From assembly GCA_963806685.1 (NCBI GenBank), contig CAWDZB010000002.1, forward strand, positions 5,009-69,008: 64,000 bases of DNA. Direction: 5' to 3'. A program made the position numbers and the translations under genes. Within the stretch, counting starts at the first letter, position 1; each line of letters begins with the position of its first letter. Below are positions 44,670 to 53,152 of this stretch, piece after piece. Source of the DNA: DDH964 sp963806685 (GTDB lineage: Bacteria > Desulfobacterota > Desulfuromonadia > Desulfuromonadales > DDH964). The notes under the pieces were generated by a model that did not search any database, was not told the origin of the DNA, and saw nothing but the letters and a program-made list of their open reading frames with translations.

Positions 44670-44903
44670 GGTATAAAAATCCTTTTACTGGTGAAATTCA
44701 TCATCCGGGGCCAAAAAGAAACCGCCGGCCTGCGGGTGCAGGCAGCGGCGGTCAGTGCTGTTTCCGAATCCTGAATTTGGATTTGGCGACCATCCCCACA
44801 CCTCCTGCAAACTCATCCAAAATAAAACTTTAGCAATTTACCCTAGTCGGATGATCAAGTCAAAGGGAGAAGCTGCCCCCCTTCGCTTACGCCTGGGGAA
44901 AAG

Positions 44904-45881
44904 TCAGGGCAGCAGCACCGTCGAGCCGGTGGTCTTGCGCGCCTCCAGGTCGCGATGGGCCCGAGCCGCTTCGCTCAGCGGGTAGGTCTGGTTGACCTCG
45001 ATCTTCACCGCCCCGTTCTCCACCACCGCGAAGAGCTCGCTGGCGCTGGCCAGCAGGTCCTCGCGCCGGGCGGTGTAGACCATCAGCGACGGCCGGGTCA
45101 GGAACAGCGAACCCTTGGCGGCGAGCAGTGCGGGATCAAAGGATTCGACCGGCCCAGAGGCCTGGCCGAAGCTGACCAGCATCCCCATCGGCCGCAGGCA
45201 GTCGAGGGACTTGTGGAAGGTGTCGCGGCCGACCGAATCGTAGACCACCGCAACCCCCTCGCCACCGGTGATCTCGCGGGTGCGGGCGACGAAGTCCTCC
45301 TCGCGGTAGAGGATCGGGTGGTGGCAGCCGTGGGCCTTGGCCAGCTCGGCCTTGTCGCGGCTACCAACGGTGCCGATCACCGTCGCGCCGAGATAGCGGG
45401 CCCACTGGCAGGCGATCAGGCCCACCCCTCCGGCGGCGGCGTGGATCAGCACCGGGTCCCCCGGGCCGACGCGGAAGGTGCGCCGCAGCAGATATTGGGC
45501 GGTCATCCCCTGCAGCATCATCGCCGCCGCCTGCCGCTCCTCGAGCCAGTCGGGAAGCTTGACCAGGCGGTGGGCGGGAATCAGCCGCTCTTCGGCGTAG
45601 GCGCCCGGCGGCACCCCGGCATAGGCGACCCGGTCGCCGGGCTGGACCTCGTGCACCCCCTCGCCCACCGCCACCACTACGCCGGCCCCTTCCATCCCCA
45701 GAGTGGCGGGGAGCGGGCCGAGGGGGTAGAGCCCGGTGCGGTGGTAGACGTCGATGAAGTTCAGGCCGACCGCGGTGTGGCGCAGGTGAACTTCGCCCCG
45801 GCCGGGAGCGGGAACCGCCACCTCCTCCCAGCGCAGCACCTCGGGGCCTCCGGTTTCATGGATACGGATCGCGTAGGGCAT
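44904..45881 (-). CDS. Quinone oxidoreductase-like zinc-independent MDR enzyme
   Basis: The 325-residue protein follows the QOR pattern: ETGGPEVLRWEEVAVP, GLNFIDVYHRTGLYPL, GMEGAGVVVAVGEGV and the NADPH loop HAAAGGVGLIACQWARYLGA. No zinc-binding Cys/His set is present. It reduces quinones or enones with NADPH. GGAAAGGAG before the ATG fixes the start. Confidence 0.93.
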   Translation of the reverse strand: MPYAIRIHETGGPEVLRWEEVAVPAPGRGEVHLRHTAVGLNFIDVYHRTGLYPLGPLPATLGMEGAGVVVAVGEGVHEVQPGDRVAYAGVPPGAYAEERLIPAHRLVKLPDWLEERQAAAMMLQGMTAQYLLRRTFRVGPGDPVLIHAAAGGVGLIACQWARYLGATVIGTVGSRDKAELAKAHGCHHPILYREEDFVARTREITGGEGVAVVYDSVGRDTFHKSLDCLRPMGMLVSFGQASGPVESFDPALLAAKGSLFLTRPSLMVYTARREDLLASASELFAVVENGAVKIEVNQTYPLSEAARAHRDLEARKTTGSTVLLP

Positions 45882-46112
45882 GCTCTCTCCTTTCCGGGAT
45901 GCCAACGGGGCCGGCGGAAAATGTACTGCACCGGCAGAAACCATTATAAACCCTCCGCCGGGTCCTGAAGCCCGGGTGGAAAAAATTTTACTTTGCAGGT
46001 TGGGCATGGCTAATATGACGGGATCACAGCCCCCCGAGGAATTGCCCCTCCACATTGATTTCCCCGGGGGGCCGGCCCGAACCGGCCCCGCATCCAGGGA
46101 GTGTGATTCAAC

Positions 46113-46652
46113 ATGTTGACACGGATAGAATACTGGATCGACCGCTTCACCGATGTCGTCGGCGGGATTGCCACAGTGGCCATGCTCCTGATGCTGATGA
46201 ACGTCTTTTATGACGCTATTATGCGGTATTTCTTCAAAACCGGCTCCATCGCCCTGCAGGAGCTGGAATGGCATCTTTTTTCCGTCGTCTTCATGTTCGG
46301 CATCGCCTATGCCCTCAAGGAAGACAGTCACGTGCGCGTCGACATCCTCTATGACCGGCTGTCGCCGCGGACCCAGGCGATTATCAACATTGCCGGGACC
46401 CTTCTGCTGCTGATCCCACTGAGTGTCCTGGTCATCAACGGCTCGATCTGGTTCGTCCACGAATCCTGGCAGGTCGGCGAGATCAGCGGCGACCCGGGAG
46501 GGCTGACTCACCGCTGGCTGATCAAGGCGGTGATCCCCCTCTCCTTCGTCTTTCTGATCATCTCGTCGATCGGCTTCATGATCCGCAATCTCAACGTCTT
46601 CCGCGGCATTGAAAGACCCAGGCCCCACGCGAGCGAGGACGATGTCCTCTGA
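46113..46652 (+). CDS. dctQ: TRAP transporter small permease (DctQ type)
   Basis: The 179-residue protein has four membrane segments and the DctQ signature (ALQELEWHLFSVVFMFGIAYALKEDSHVRVDI). With the large subunit it forms a sodium-driven tripartite ATP-independent transporter, often for C4-dicarboxylates or other organic acids. No periplasmic binding protein (DctP) gene is next to it. Confidence 0.9.
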   Translation: MLTRIEYWIDRFTDVVGGIATVAMLLMLMNVFYDAIMRYFFKTGSIALQELEWHLFSVVFMFGIAYALKEDSHVRVDILYDRLSPRTQAIINIAGTLLLLIPLSVLVINGSIWFVHESWQVGEISGDPGGLTHRWLIKAVIPLSFVFLIISSIGFMIRNLNVFRGIERPRPHASEDDVL

Positions 46653-46718
46653 CCGCTTTCGCTCCTGACCGGAGATCCGGTTCACGAACGTGCCTGACCT
46701 GCGAAGGAAAGTTCAACC

Positions 46719-48014
46719 ATGATCGGCATCTGCATGTTCCTGACCGCCCTGCTGCTGTTGCTGCTCGGCTTTCCCGTCGCCTTTACCTTCGGCGGCACCG
46801 CGGTCTTCTTCGGGCTGCTCGCCGAAGGTACCGGGATTTTCAGCCTGATGCCGCACCGAATCTTCGCGATCATGAACAACACCATCCTGATGGCGGTCCC
46901 CCTCTTCATCTTCATGGGTATCATCCTGCAGAAGTCGAAGCTGGCCGAGCGCCTGCTCGAGTCGATGGGCTCGCTTTTCGGCGAGATCCGCGGCGGCATC
47001 GCCATCTCCACGGTGCTGGTCGGCGCCCTGCTGGCGGCCTCGACCGGAGTGGTCGGCGCCAGCGTGGTGGCGATGGGGGTGATCTCGTTGCCGGTGATGC
47101 TGAAGTACGGCTACGACAGGCGCCTAGCCGCCGGCACCATCTGCGCCTCCGGCACCCTCGGTCAGATCATCCCGCCGTCGATCGTCCTGATCATCCTCGG
47201 CGACGTCTTCCAGCAGCCGGTCGGCGATCTTTTCAAGGCAGCCTTCTGGCCGGGATTGACCCTGGTGCTGGTTTATGTCGTCTTCATCGCCGTCGTCACC
47301 ACCATGAACAAGAAGCTCGCCCCGCCGGTGCGCCTGGGGGAGGAGCACGGCAGCAAAGGGCGGCAGGGTTTCACCGCATTGGTGGCGATCGTTCCGCCGC
47401 TGGTGCTGATCGTGCTGGTGCTCGGCTCGATCCTGGCGGGGGTCGCGACGCCGACCGAATCCTCGGCGGTCGGCGGCCTCGGCGCCATGGTCCTGGCAGC
47501 CCTCTACCGCCAGATGTCGGCAAAAATGGTCTGGGAGAGCGCCGCCGAAACGGTCAAGATCACCGCCATGGTCTTCGCCATCCTGATCGGGGCCACGGCT
47601 TTCTCCATGGTCTTCACCTACACCGGCGCCGACGCCATCGTCGAGAAGTTCATGCTGGCCCTGCCGGGAGAGAAGTGGGGCTTTCTGATCGTCTCGATGA
47701 CCGCCATCATGGCCCTCGGCTTCTTCATCGACTTCGTCGAGATCGCCTACATCGTCATCCCGATCCTGGTTCCGATTGCCGGACGCCTGGGAATCGACCC
47801 GCTCTGGTACGCGATCCTGATCGCCATGAACCTGCAGACCTCCTTTCTGACCCCGCCATTCGGCTTCAGCCTCTTCTACCTCAAGGGGGTGGCCCCGCCC
47901 GAGGTGCGCACCCTGGACATCTATCGCGGGGTGGTTCCGTTCATCGCCCTGCAGGTGCTGGTGCTGGCCATCCTGATCGTCTTTCCCCGCCTGTTCGGTC
48001 TCAGCATGCACTGA
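46719..48014 (+). CDS. dctM: TRAP transporter large permease (DctM type)
   Basis: The 431-residue protein has about 12 hydrophobic segments and DctM features such as PLFIFMGIILQKSKLAERLL, STGVVGASVVAMGVISLP, CASGTLGQIIPPSIVLIILG and QTSFLTPPFGFSLFYLKG. It forms the ion-coupled translocation pathway. GAAGGAAA upstream sets the ATG, 66 bases after dctQ. The substrate is not predictable without DctP. Confidence 0.93.
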   Translation: MIGICMFLTALLLLLLGFPVAFTFGGTAVFFGLLAEGTGIFSLMPHRIFAIMNNTILMAVPLFIFMGIILQKSKLAERLLESMGSLFGEIRGGIAISTVLVGALLAASTGVVGASVVAMGVISLPVMLKYGYDRRLAAGTICASGTLGQIIPPSIVLIILGDVFQQPVGDLFKAAFWPGLTLVLVYVVFIAVVTTMNKKLAPPVRLGEEHGSKGRQGFTALVAIVPPLVLIVLVLGSILAGVATPTESSAVGGLGAMVLAALYRQMSAKMVWESAAETVKITAMVFAILIGATAFSMVFTYTGADAIVEKFMLALPGEKWGFLIVSMTAIMALGFFIDFVEIAYIVIPILVPIAGRLGIDPLWYAILIAMNLQTSFLTPPFGFSLFYLKGVAPPEVRTLDIYRGVVPFIALQVLVLAILIVFPRLFGLSMH

Positions 48015-48181
48015 TTCCGGGCCGATGCCCTCCCCAACTGCGGCGCTTCCATGGGCCGGATCGAACAGGCCGGCCGGAATTTGCTCGCCGAATCAACTGA
48101 CTCCGCAAGACCGGAAGTTGCAATTCCGGTCATTTTCGCTAGGGTCAAGGAACAACCCTTCACCGGAAAGGAGGAGCAACC

Positions 48182-48607
48182 ATGGGATTTTTCGGCAAAA
48201 TGTTTGGCGGCGGGACGGATTACCCGGAACTGGCATCCGACACTGCGGCAGCGGCCCGGATCGAGGCCATCCGCGCTAACCTCGAAGAGCTGGCCCGGGA
48301 TGTCTCCGATCCCCTGGAGGTGGTGCCGAGCGAGGCGGGCGCCTACGTCTTCATCGGCAAACCGCCGAAGCGCTTCGGTATTGCCTGGATCGAGGGGAAC
48401 GAAGTAAAAAGCTTCAAATCCCTGATGGAGGAACACGGCGTATCCGGCGCGGCGGTAGCCAAGGTTTCCGACGAACTGCGCGAAGTTTACCAGCGCCACC
48501 AGGACGAGAGTCGCTACCATGCCAAGGTGGCCGATCGTGATGTGGTCGTCACCCCTTCGGATGGGCTCGAAAACGAAGTTCGGGACATCCTGTCGCGTCT
48601 GCACTGA
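48182..48607 (+). CDS. Conserved hypothetical soluble protein
   Basis: The 141-residue protein starts MGFFGKMFGGGTDYPEL, followed by a helical region and an alpha/beta segment (YVFIGKPPKRFGIAWIEGNEVKSF). No domain was recognised. GGAGGAG seven bases upstream and the terminator just after the stop support a real single-gene unit. Confidence 0.75.
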   Translation: MGFFGKMFGGGTDYPELASDTAAAARIEAIRANLEELARDVSDPLEVVPSEAGAYVFIGKPPKRFGIAWIEGNEVKSFKSLMEEHGVSGAAVAKVSDELREVYQRHQDESRYHAKVADRDVVVTPSDGLENEVRDILSRLH

Positions 48608-48635
48608 TTCCCGCATCGGGTAAAGTTGATTAGAG

Positions 48636-48660
48636 CCGGGCCGCGTGCCCGGTTTTTTTT
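48636..48660 (+). terminator. Intrinsic terminator
   Basis: CCGGGC-CGCGT-GCCCGG stem loop followed by eight T, 29 bases after the stop of the preceding gene. Confidence 0.93.
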
Positions 48661-48716
48661 ATTGCTCTTCGGGAACCTCGGAGCGACGGGGTGTCCTTGG
48701 TGCTGCGTTTGAACGG

Positions 48717-48746
48717 CGAAGGGCCTGCCCTATGGCAGGCCCTTCG
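48717..48746. terminator. Perfect hairpin between convergent genes
   Basis: CGAAGGGCCTGCC and its complement GGCAGGCCCTTCG form a 13-base-pair stem with a four-base loop. It has no clear T-tract. It lies 38 bases beyond the stop of the minus-strand gene at 48784 and could end that transcript. Confidence 0.6.
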
Positions 48747-48783
48747 AGGGATTCGGTTGGCGGATTCGACAGGGACCCGTTCC

Positions 48784-49086
48784 CTAGCGGCGAAGCACAG
48801 GCCTTCCATCCCGTTGTGCCGGCACCCTTACCGCTCCAGTGGAGACCCGGTTCGAGCGAATCACTAGCCGCTTTCTTCTGGCGGGTCGGGACAGACGCTT
48901 TAGGCGGTCGACGAGAGCTACTGCGAGGCCGCTGAACAGCACCAGCAACACGGTTCCGGTCAGCAGGTTGAAAAACACTAGGCCGGCCAGTGCCAGGAAG
49001 TGGGATCCCGCCGCGGTGGCGGCAGTTGCCGGTCCGGAAAGGGTAGGTATCAGCAGCAGGGTCAGCAGGATGATGCGTCGAGACAT
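48784..49086 (-). CDS. Small exported or membrane protein of unknown function
   Basis: The 100-residue protein has a signal peptide (LTLLLIPTLSGPATAATAA), one long membrane segment (about 27-54) and a very basic C-terminal tail. No family was recognised. AAGGAG seven bases before the ATG favours this start over a frame extension. Confidence 0.6.
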   Translation of the reverse strand: MSRRIILLTLLLIPTLSGPATAATAAGSHFLALAGLVFFNLLTGTVLLVLFSGLAVALVDRLKRLSRPARRKRLVIRSNRVSTGAVRVPAQRDGRPVLRR

Positions 49087-49335
49087 GCTTTTTCTCCTTG
49101 AACGGACTTTTGATGGCAAGGGCACTTGGTTCCCTTGGTTAGCAATCACTTTTTTATCTCGGTCTGCAGCGCAATTCCTTGACCTGGCTCAAGACCGGCC
49201 GGGGTCTCGCAATTATTTCGGCGAAGGTACTTTACCCTGGCGGAGTCGGGTAGAAATGAAGCCAAAACGCAGAGTTGCTTGTGAGAAATCCCGAGCCCCG
49301 ACCGTGAATGGCCACAGGGTGTCGACATCCTGCTG

Positions 49336-49374
49336 GGTGGGCGCTTGACAAACGCCCACCAATAAGAATAAAAT
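49336..49374 (+). promoter_or_regulatory. Promoter and inverted-repeat operator of the Lrp/AsnC gene
   Basis: TTGACA at 49345-49350 and TAAAAT at 49369-49374 (18-base spacer) lie just upstream of the regulator. The inverted repeat GGTGGGCG (49336-49343) and CGCCCACC (49353-49360) brackets the -35 element, an ideal position for repression, perhaps autoregulation. Confidence 0.65.
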
Positions 49375-49392
49375 TCTGAATTATTTTGGATA

Positions 49393-49860
49393 ATGAGAAT
49401 GATTGACGATATTGATCTTCAAATTCTGCGTATTCTTCAGGAAAAAGCGCGTATCCCCAACGCTGAGGTCGCACGCCAAGTCGGCATGGCGCCCTCGGCG
49501 GTCCTGGAACGGATTCGCAAGCTTGAGGAGCGCGGAATCATCGAGGGGTACGAAGTCCGGCTCAACCCCGAGCCCTTCGGCCAAGGGCTGACCGCCTTCG
49601 TGACCGTGACCGCTACGCGTGCCGGCAACGGCCGGCTCGCCGGCGAGCTGGCGGCCATTACCGGCGTGCAGGAGGTCCACCAGGTCGCCGGCGAGGACGG
49701 TTACCTGGTGAAACTCCGCGTTGCCGGCACCGCCGCCCTGGGACGCATCCTGCGGGACGAACTGGTGGCCATCGAGGGGGTGCGGAGCACCCGCACCCAC
49801 ATCGTGCTCAACACGGTCAAGGAAACCCGGCGCATCGACTTGACGGTCGGGGCCGGTTAA
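49393..49860 (+). CDS. Lrp/AsnC-family transcriptional regulator
   Basis: The 155-residue protein has an N-terminal helix-turn-helix (DDIDLQILRILQEKARIPNAEVARQVGMAPSAVLERIRKLEERGII) and a C-terminal RAM domain that senses amino acids (VTATRAGNG, VHQVAGEDGYLVKLRV). It sits 75 bases upstream of a lysA-like gene and probably controls it in response to lysine or another amino acid. The start could also be the ATG two codons downstream. Confidence 0.93.
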   Translation: MRMIDDIDLQILRILQEKARIPNAEVARQVGMAPSAVLERIRKLEERGIIEGYEVRLNPEPFGQGLTAFVTVTATRAGNGRLAGELAAITGVQEVHQVAGEDGYLVKLRVAGTAALGRILRDELVAIEGVRSTRTHIVLNTVKETRRIDLTVGAG

Positions 49861-49877
49861 GCCTTCACCTTATAGCG

Positions 49878-49898
49878 CTCAGCTCTCAGCCATCAGCT
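49878..49898. repeat. Heptad repeat CTCAGCT in the lrp-lysA spacer
   Basis: Three consecutive 7-base units (CTCAGCT, CTCAGCC, ATCAGCT) lie between the regulator and lysA. It has the same period as the repeat between glyQ and glyS. Confidence 0.55.
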
Positions 49899-49935
49899 TA
49901 GAAACTCAAAACTATAAGCCCAGGAGATCATCGCC

Positions 49936-51204
49936 ATGCCCATGTCCCAGAGCTTCAAGAACCGCCTCTTTCCGGTGGTCGAAAAAATCGCCGCCCATTA
50001 CGGCACCCCCTTCCACATCTATGACGAGGCCGGCATCCGCGAGACCGGCGCGAATCTCAAGCAGGCCTTTGCCGGCGTTCCCGGCTTCCAGGAGTTCTAC
50101 GCCGTCAAGGCCCTGCCCAACCGGCAGATCCTCAAGCTGATGGCGGAGATGGGCTTCGGCTTCGACTGCTCCTCGATCCCCGAGCTGATCCTCGCCCGCG
50201 AGCTCGGCGCCAGCGGCGAGCAGATCATGTTCACCTCCAACAACACCAGCGCCGAAGAATTCGCCTTCGCCGCCAGGGACGGCGGCTGCATCCTCAATCT
50301 TGACGACATCAGCCTCATCGACAAGGTGCCGGCCCCCTTCCCGGAGCTGGTCTGTTTCCGCTACAATCCCGGGCCGCGGCGTACCGGCAACATTATCATC
50401 GGCAACCCGGTAGAGGCCAAGTACGGCGTCAGCCACGAACAGGTGGCCGAGGCCTACCGCCGCGCTCAAAAGCGGGGCGCCAGGCGCTTTGGCCTGCACA
50501 CCATGGTCGCTTCCAACGAGCGCGACTACACCTACATGGTGGAAACGGCGCGGATGGTGCTGGCGATCGCCGAGGAGGTGGAAGAGGCCCTCGGCATCCG
50601 CCTCGAGTTCGTCAACATCGGCGGCGGCTTCGGCATCCCCTACCAGCCCGGGGACCACGCCCTCGATATCCCGGCCATGTCCGCCGAGGTCACCGCGCTG
50701 TTCGCCGCCTTCCGGCAGAAGCACGGCTACGCGCCGAAGATGTACATGGAAAGCGGCCGCTACATGACCGGCCCCCACGGCGCCCTGGTGACCACCGCCA
50801 TCAACCACAAGCAGATCTACCGCGACTACGTCGGCGTCGACGCCTGCATGTCGGCGCTGATGCGACCTGCCCTTTACGGCTCCTATCACCACATCGATGT
50901 CATCGGCAAAGAGCAGGCGCCCAGAACCGAGGTCTATGACGTGGTCGGCTCGCTGTGCGAGAACAACGACAAGTTCGCCGTGCAGCGCCAGCTGCCCAGA
51001 ATCGACGAGGGGGACCTGCTGGTGATCCACGACACCGGCGCCCACGGCCATGCCATGGGCTTCCAGTACAACGGCCGGCTGCGCCCCAAGGAGCTGCTGC
51101 TGCACGCCGACGGCAGCGTCGAGCTGATCCGCCGCGCCGAAACGGTGGAGGACTACTTCGCCACCTACAACTTCGCGCCCGACGTCTTCACTCCTGGGCG
51201 CTGA
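49936..51204 (+). CDS. lysA: PLP-dependent diaminopimelate decarboxylase-like enzyme
   Basis: The 422-residue fold-type III enzyme has the PLP lysine in FYAVKALPN, GFDCSSIPEL, the glycine loop NIGGGFGIPY and the other-subunit cysteine region GSLCENNDKF. This fits meso-diaminopimelate decarboxylase, the last step of lysine synthesis; a related substrate (ornithine/carboxy-polyamine) is less likely. The upstream Lrp-type gene suggests amino-acid control. The second ATG (49942) is an alternative start. Confidence 0.85.
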   Translation: MPMSQSFKNRLFPVVEKIAAHYGTPFHIYDEAGIRETGANLKQAFAGVPGFQEFYAVKALPNRQILKLMAEMGFGFDCSSIPELILARELGASGEQIMFTSNNTSAEEFAFAARDGGCILNLDDISLIDKVPAPFPELVCFRYNPGPRRTGNIIIGNPVEAKYGVSHEQVAEAYRRAQKRGARRFGLHTMVASNERDYTYMVETARMVLAIAEEVEEALGIRLEFVNIGGGFGIPYQPGDHALDIPAMSAEVTALFAAFRQKHGYAPKMYMESGRYMTGPHGALVTTAINHKQIYRDYVGVDACMSALMRPALYGSYHHIDVIGKEQAPRTEVYDVVGSLCENNDKFAVQRQLPRIDEGDLLVIHDTGAHGHAMGFQYNGRLRPKELLLHADGSVELIRRAETVEDYFATYNFAPDVFTPGR

Positions 51205-51357
51205 GTTCCGACCCCAGCAGTCCCTCCGCGGGCCTGTCACCTCAATTTCGCCCCGTTCGCCAATGCGCGGACGGGGCGAACGCGTTTCTGGACCTCACCT
51301 TGGCAACCGGCCGGGGTTCGCTATGCTTTGGAAAAATCTATGGCAGGAGGATGCGCT

Positions 51358-52167
51358 ATGGGGTTACAAGACAATCTTGAAGGAATGGTGGCCCTGGTGA
51401 CCGGGGCCAACAGCGGAATCGGCAAGGGGATCGCCCTGGCGATGGCCGCCTCCGGTGCCAGGGTCGTGGTCAATTACCTGGACCATCCGGAGGACGCCCT
51501 GGAAATAGTGGGCAATATCCGCAAGGAAGGCGGTGGCGCCATCGCGGTGCAGGCCGACGTCAGCCGCGAGGACCAGGTCGAGCAGCTCTTCGCCGAGGCA
51601 GTGGCAACCTTCGGCACCCTGGATATCCTGGTCAGCAACGCCGGCATCCAGCGCGACAGTCCATTGACCCAGATGACCCTCGAGCAGTGGCATCAGGTAC
51701 TGGAGGTCAATCTCACCGGAGCCTTCCTCTGCGCCCGCGCCGCAGCTCGGGAGTTCTGCCAGCGGGGCGTGGACCCGGAGCGATCCCGGGCGGCGGGCAA
51801 GATTCTCTTCGTCAGTTCCGTCCACGAAGTGATCCCCTGGGCCGGGCACGCCAACTACGCGGCGGCCAAGGGGGGCCTGCAACTGTTGATGAAGACCCTG
51901 GCCCAGGAACTGGCGCCACACCGGATTCGCGTCAACAGCCTCGGTCCGGGGGCGATAAAGACTCCTATCAACCGGGACGCCTGGGCGTCCCCCGAGGCGG
52001 AGAAAGAACTGCGGAAACTGATCCCCTGGGACCGCATCGGCGAGCCGGCCGATGTGGCCGCAGCAGCCGTCTGGCTAGTTTCGGATGCCGCCGACTACGT
52101 CACCGGGACCACCCTCTACGTCGACGGCGGCATGCTCCTGTATCCCGGTTTCCGCACCGGCGGCTAG
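51358..52167 (+). CDS. SDR, glucose 1-dehydrogenase-like
   Basis: The 269-residue protein has TGANSGIG, VSNAGIQ, catalytic Ser in FVSSVHE and YAAAK, plus the C-terminal YVTGTTLYVDGGM. It resembles the glucose 1-dehydrogenase/SDR family, which acts on sugars or alcohols. AGGAGG seven bases upstream fixes the ATG; it is monocistronic. Confidence 0.9.
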   Translation: MGLQDNLEGMVALVTGANSGIGKGIALAMAASGARVVVNYLDHPEDALEIVGNIRKEGGGAIAVQADVSREDQVEQLFAEAVATFGTLDILVSNAGIQRDSPLTQMTLEQWHQVLEVNLTGAFLCARAAAREFCQRGVDPERSRAAGKILFVSSVHEVIPWAGHANYAAAKGGLQLLMKTLAQELAPHRIRVNSLGPGAIKTPINRDAWASPEAEKELRKLIPWDRIGEPADVAAAAVWLVSDAADYVTGTTLYVDGGMLLYPGFRTGG

Positions 52168-52240
52168 CCTCGAGCTCCTTCCCTCTCCGGCCACTTCAGG
52201 TCGGCGGAGAATCTTTGTTCCCGGAAGCAAAACAAAGAAG

Positions 52241-52264
52241 ACCGCCGGGGATAGTCCCGACGGT
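52241..52264. terminator. Hairpin between convergent genes
   Basis: ACCGCCGGG and CCCGACGGT pair (one mismatch) around six bases. Leftward reading gives CTTCTTTGTTTT after the stem, so it likely terminates the minus-strand gene ending at 52309. Confidence 0.6.
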
Positions 52265-52308
52265 TTCGGATGCATCTCGGTCGCTGTGTCTTTCGAGGCC
52301 TGCAAAAT

Positions 52309-53097
52309 TCAGCGATCCTCGAACAACCGCCCCAGGCCGCCGAGCAGCGAACCCTCCCCTTGGTTGCTGCCGCCAACGCGCGGCGCATGGGCCAGGACGC
52401 GATCGGCCAGGCGGCTGAAGGGGAGGCTTTGCAGCCAGACCCGCCCTTCTCCCCGCAACGTCGCCAGAAACAGCCCCTCACCGCCGAATACCATACTCTT
52501 GAGGTTGCCGGCGCGTTCGATGTCGAAATCGATTCCCGGTTCGAAGGCGACCAGGCAGCCGGTGTCGACCCGCAGCGTCTCCCCGCGCAGCTCTTTTTCG
52601 ATGATGGTGCCGCCGGCGTGGACGAAGACCAGGCCGTCGCCGCGCAGCCGCTGGAGGACGAACCCCTCGCCGCCGAAGAACCCGGCGCCGAGCCGGCGCT
52701 GGAAGGCGATGCCGAGTTCGGTGCCGTAGGCGGCGCAGAGGAAGGAATCCTTCTGGCAGAGGATCTCTCCGTGCAGGTCGGCCAGGTTCAGGGGGATGAT
52801 TTTCCCAGGGAAGGGCGCGGCGAAGGCCACGTGGCTCTTCCCCTGGCGGCGGTTGGTGAAATGGGTCAGAAAAAGGGACTCGCCGGTCAACACCCGCTTG
52901 CCGGCGCTGAACAGCTTGTCGAGCAGCCCTTGGTCGGCCTTTGAGCCGTCCCCCATGCGGGCTTCGAAGGTGATGCCATCCTCCATGTAGGTCATGGCCC
53001 CAGCCTCGGCGATCACCGTTTCATCGGGATCGAGTTCCACAACTACCATCTGCAGGTCGTCACCGACGACCCGGTAGTCCACTTCGTGACACTTCAT
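52309..53097 (-). CDS. AIM24/TIGR00266-family protein
   Basis: The 262-residue beta-rich protein has VVVELDPDETVIAEAGAMTYMEDGI and LGAGFFGGEGFVLQRLRGDGLVFVHAGGTIIEKEL, typical of this double-beta-barrel family of unknown function. An acidic Gly-rich C-terminus is present. AGGAG before the ATG supports the start; an upstream extension lacks similarity. It lies downstream of the DRTGG-like ATPase gene on the same strand. Confidence 0.9.
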   Translation of the reverse strand: MKCHEVDYRVVGDDLQMVVVELDPDETVIAEAGAMTYMEDGITFEARMGDGSKADQGLLDKLFSAGKRVLTGESLFLTHFTNRRQGKSHVAFAAPFPGKIIPLNLADLHGEILCQKDSFLCAAYGTELGIAFQRRLGAGFFGGEGFVLQRLRGDGLVFVHAGGTIIEKELRGETLRVDTGCLVAFEPGIDFDIERAGNLKSMVFGGEGLFLATLRGEGRVWLQSLPFSRLADRVLAHAPRVGGSNQGEGSLLGGLGRLFEDR

Positions 53098-53152
53098 GGC
53101 TGCTCTCCTGTTATCAATCTGGCCGGAGGAAACCTCCTCCGGGACCGCATAG

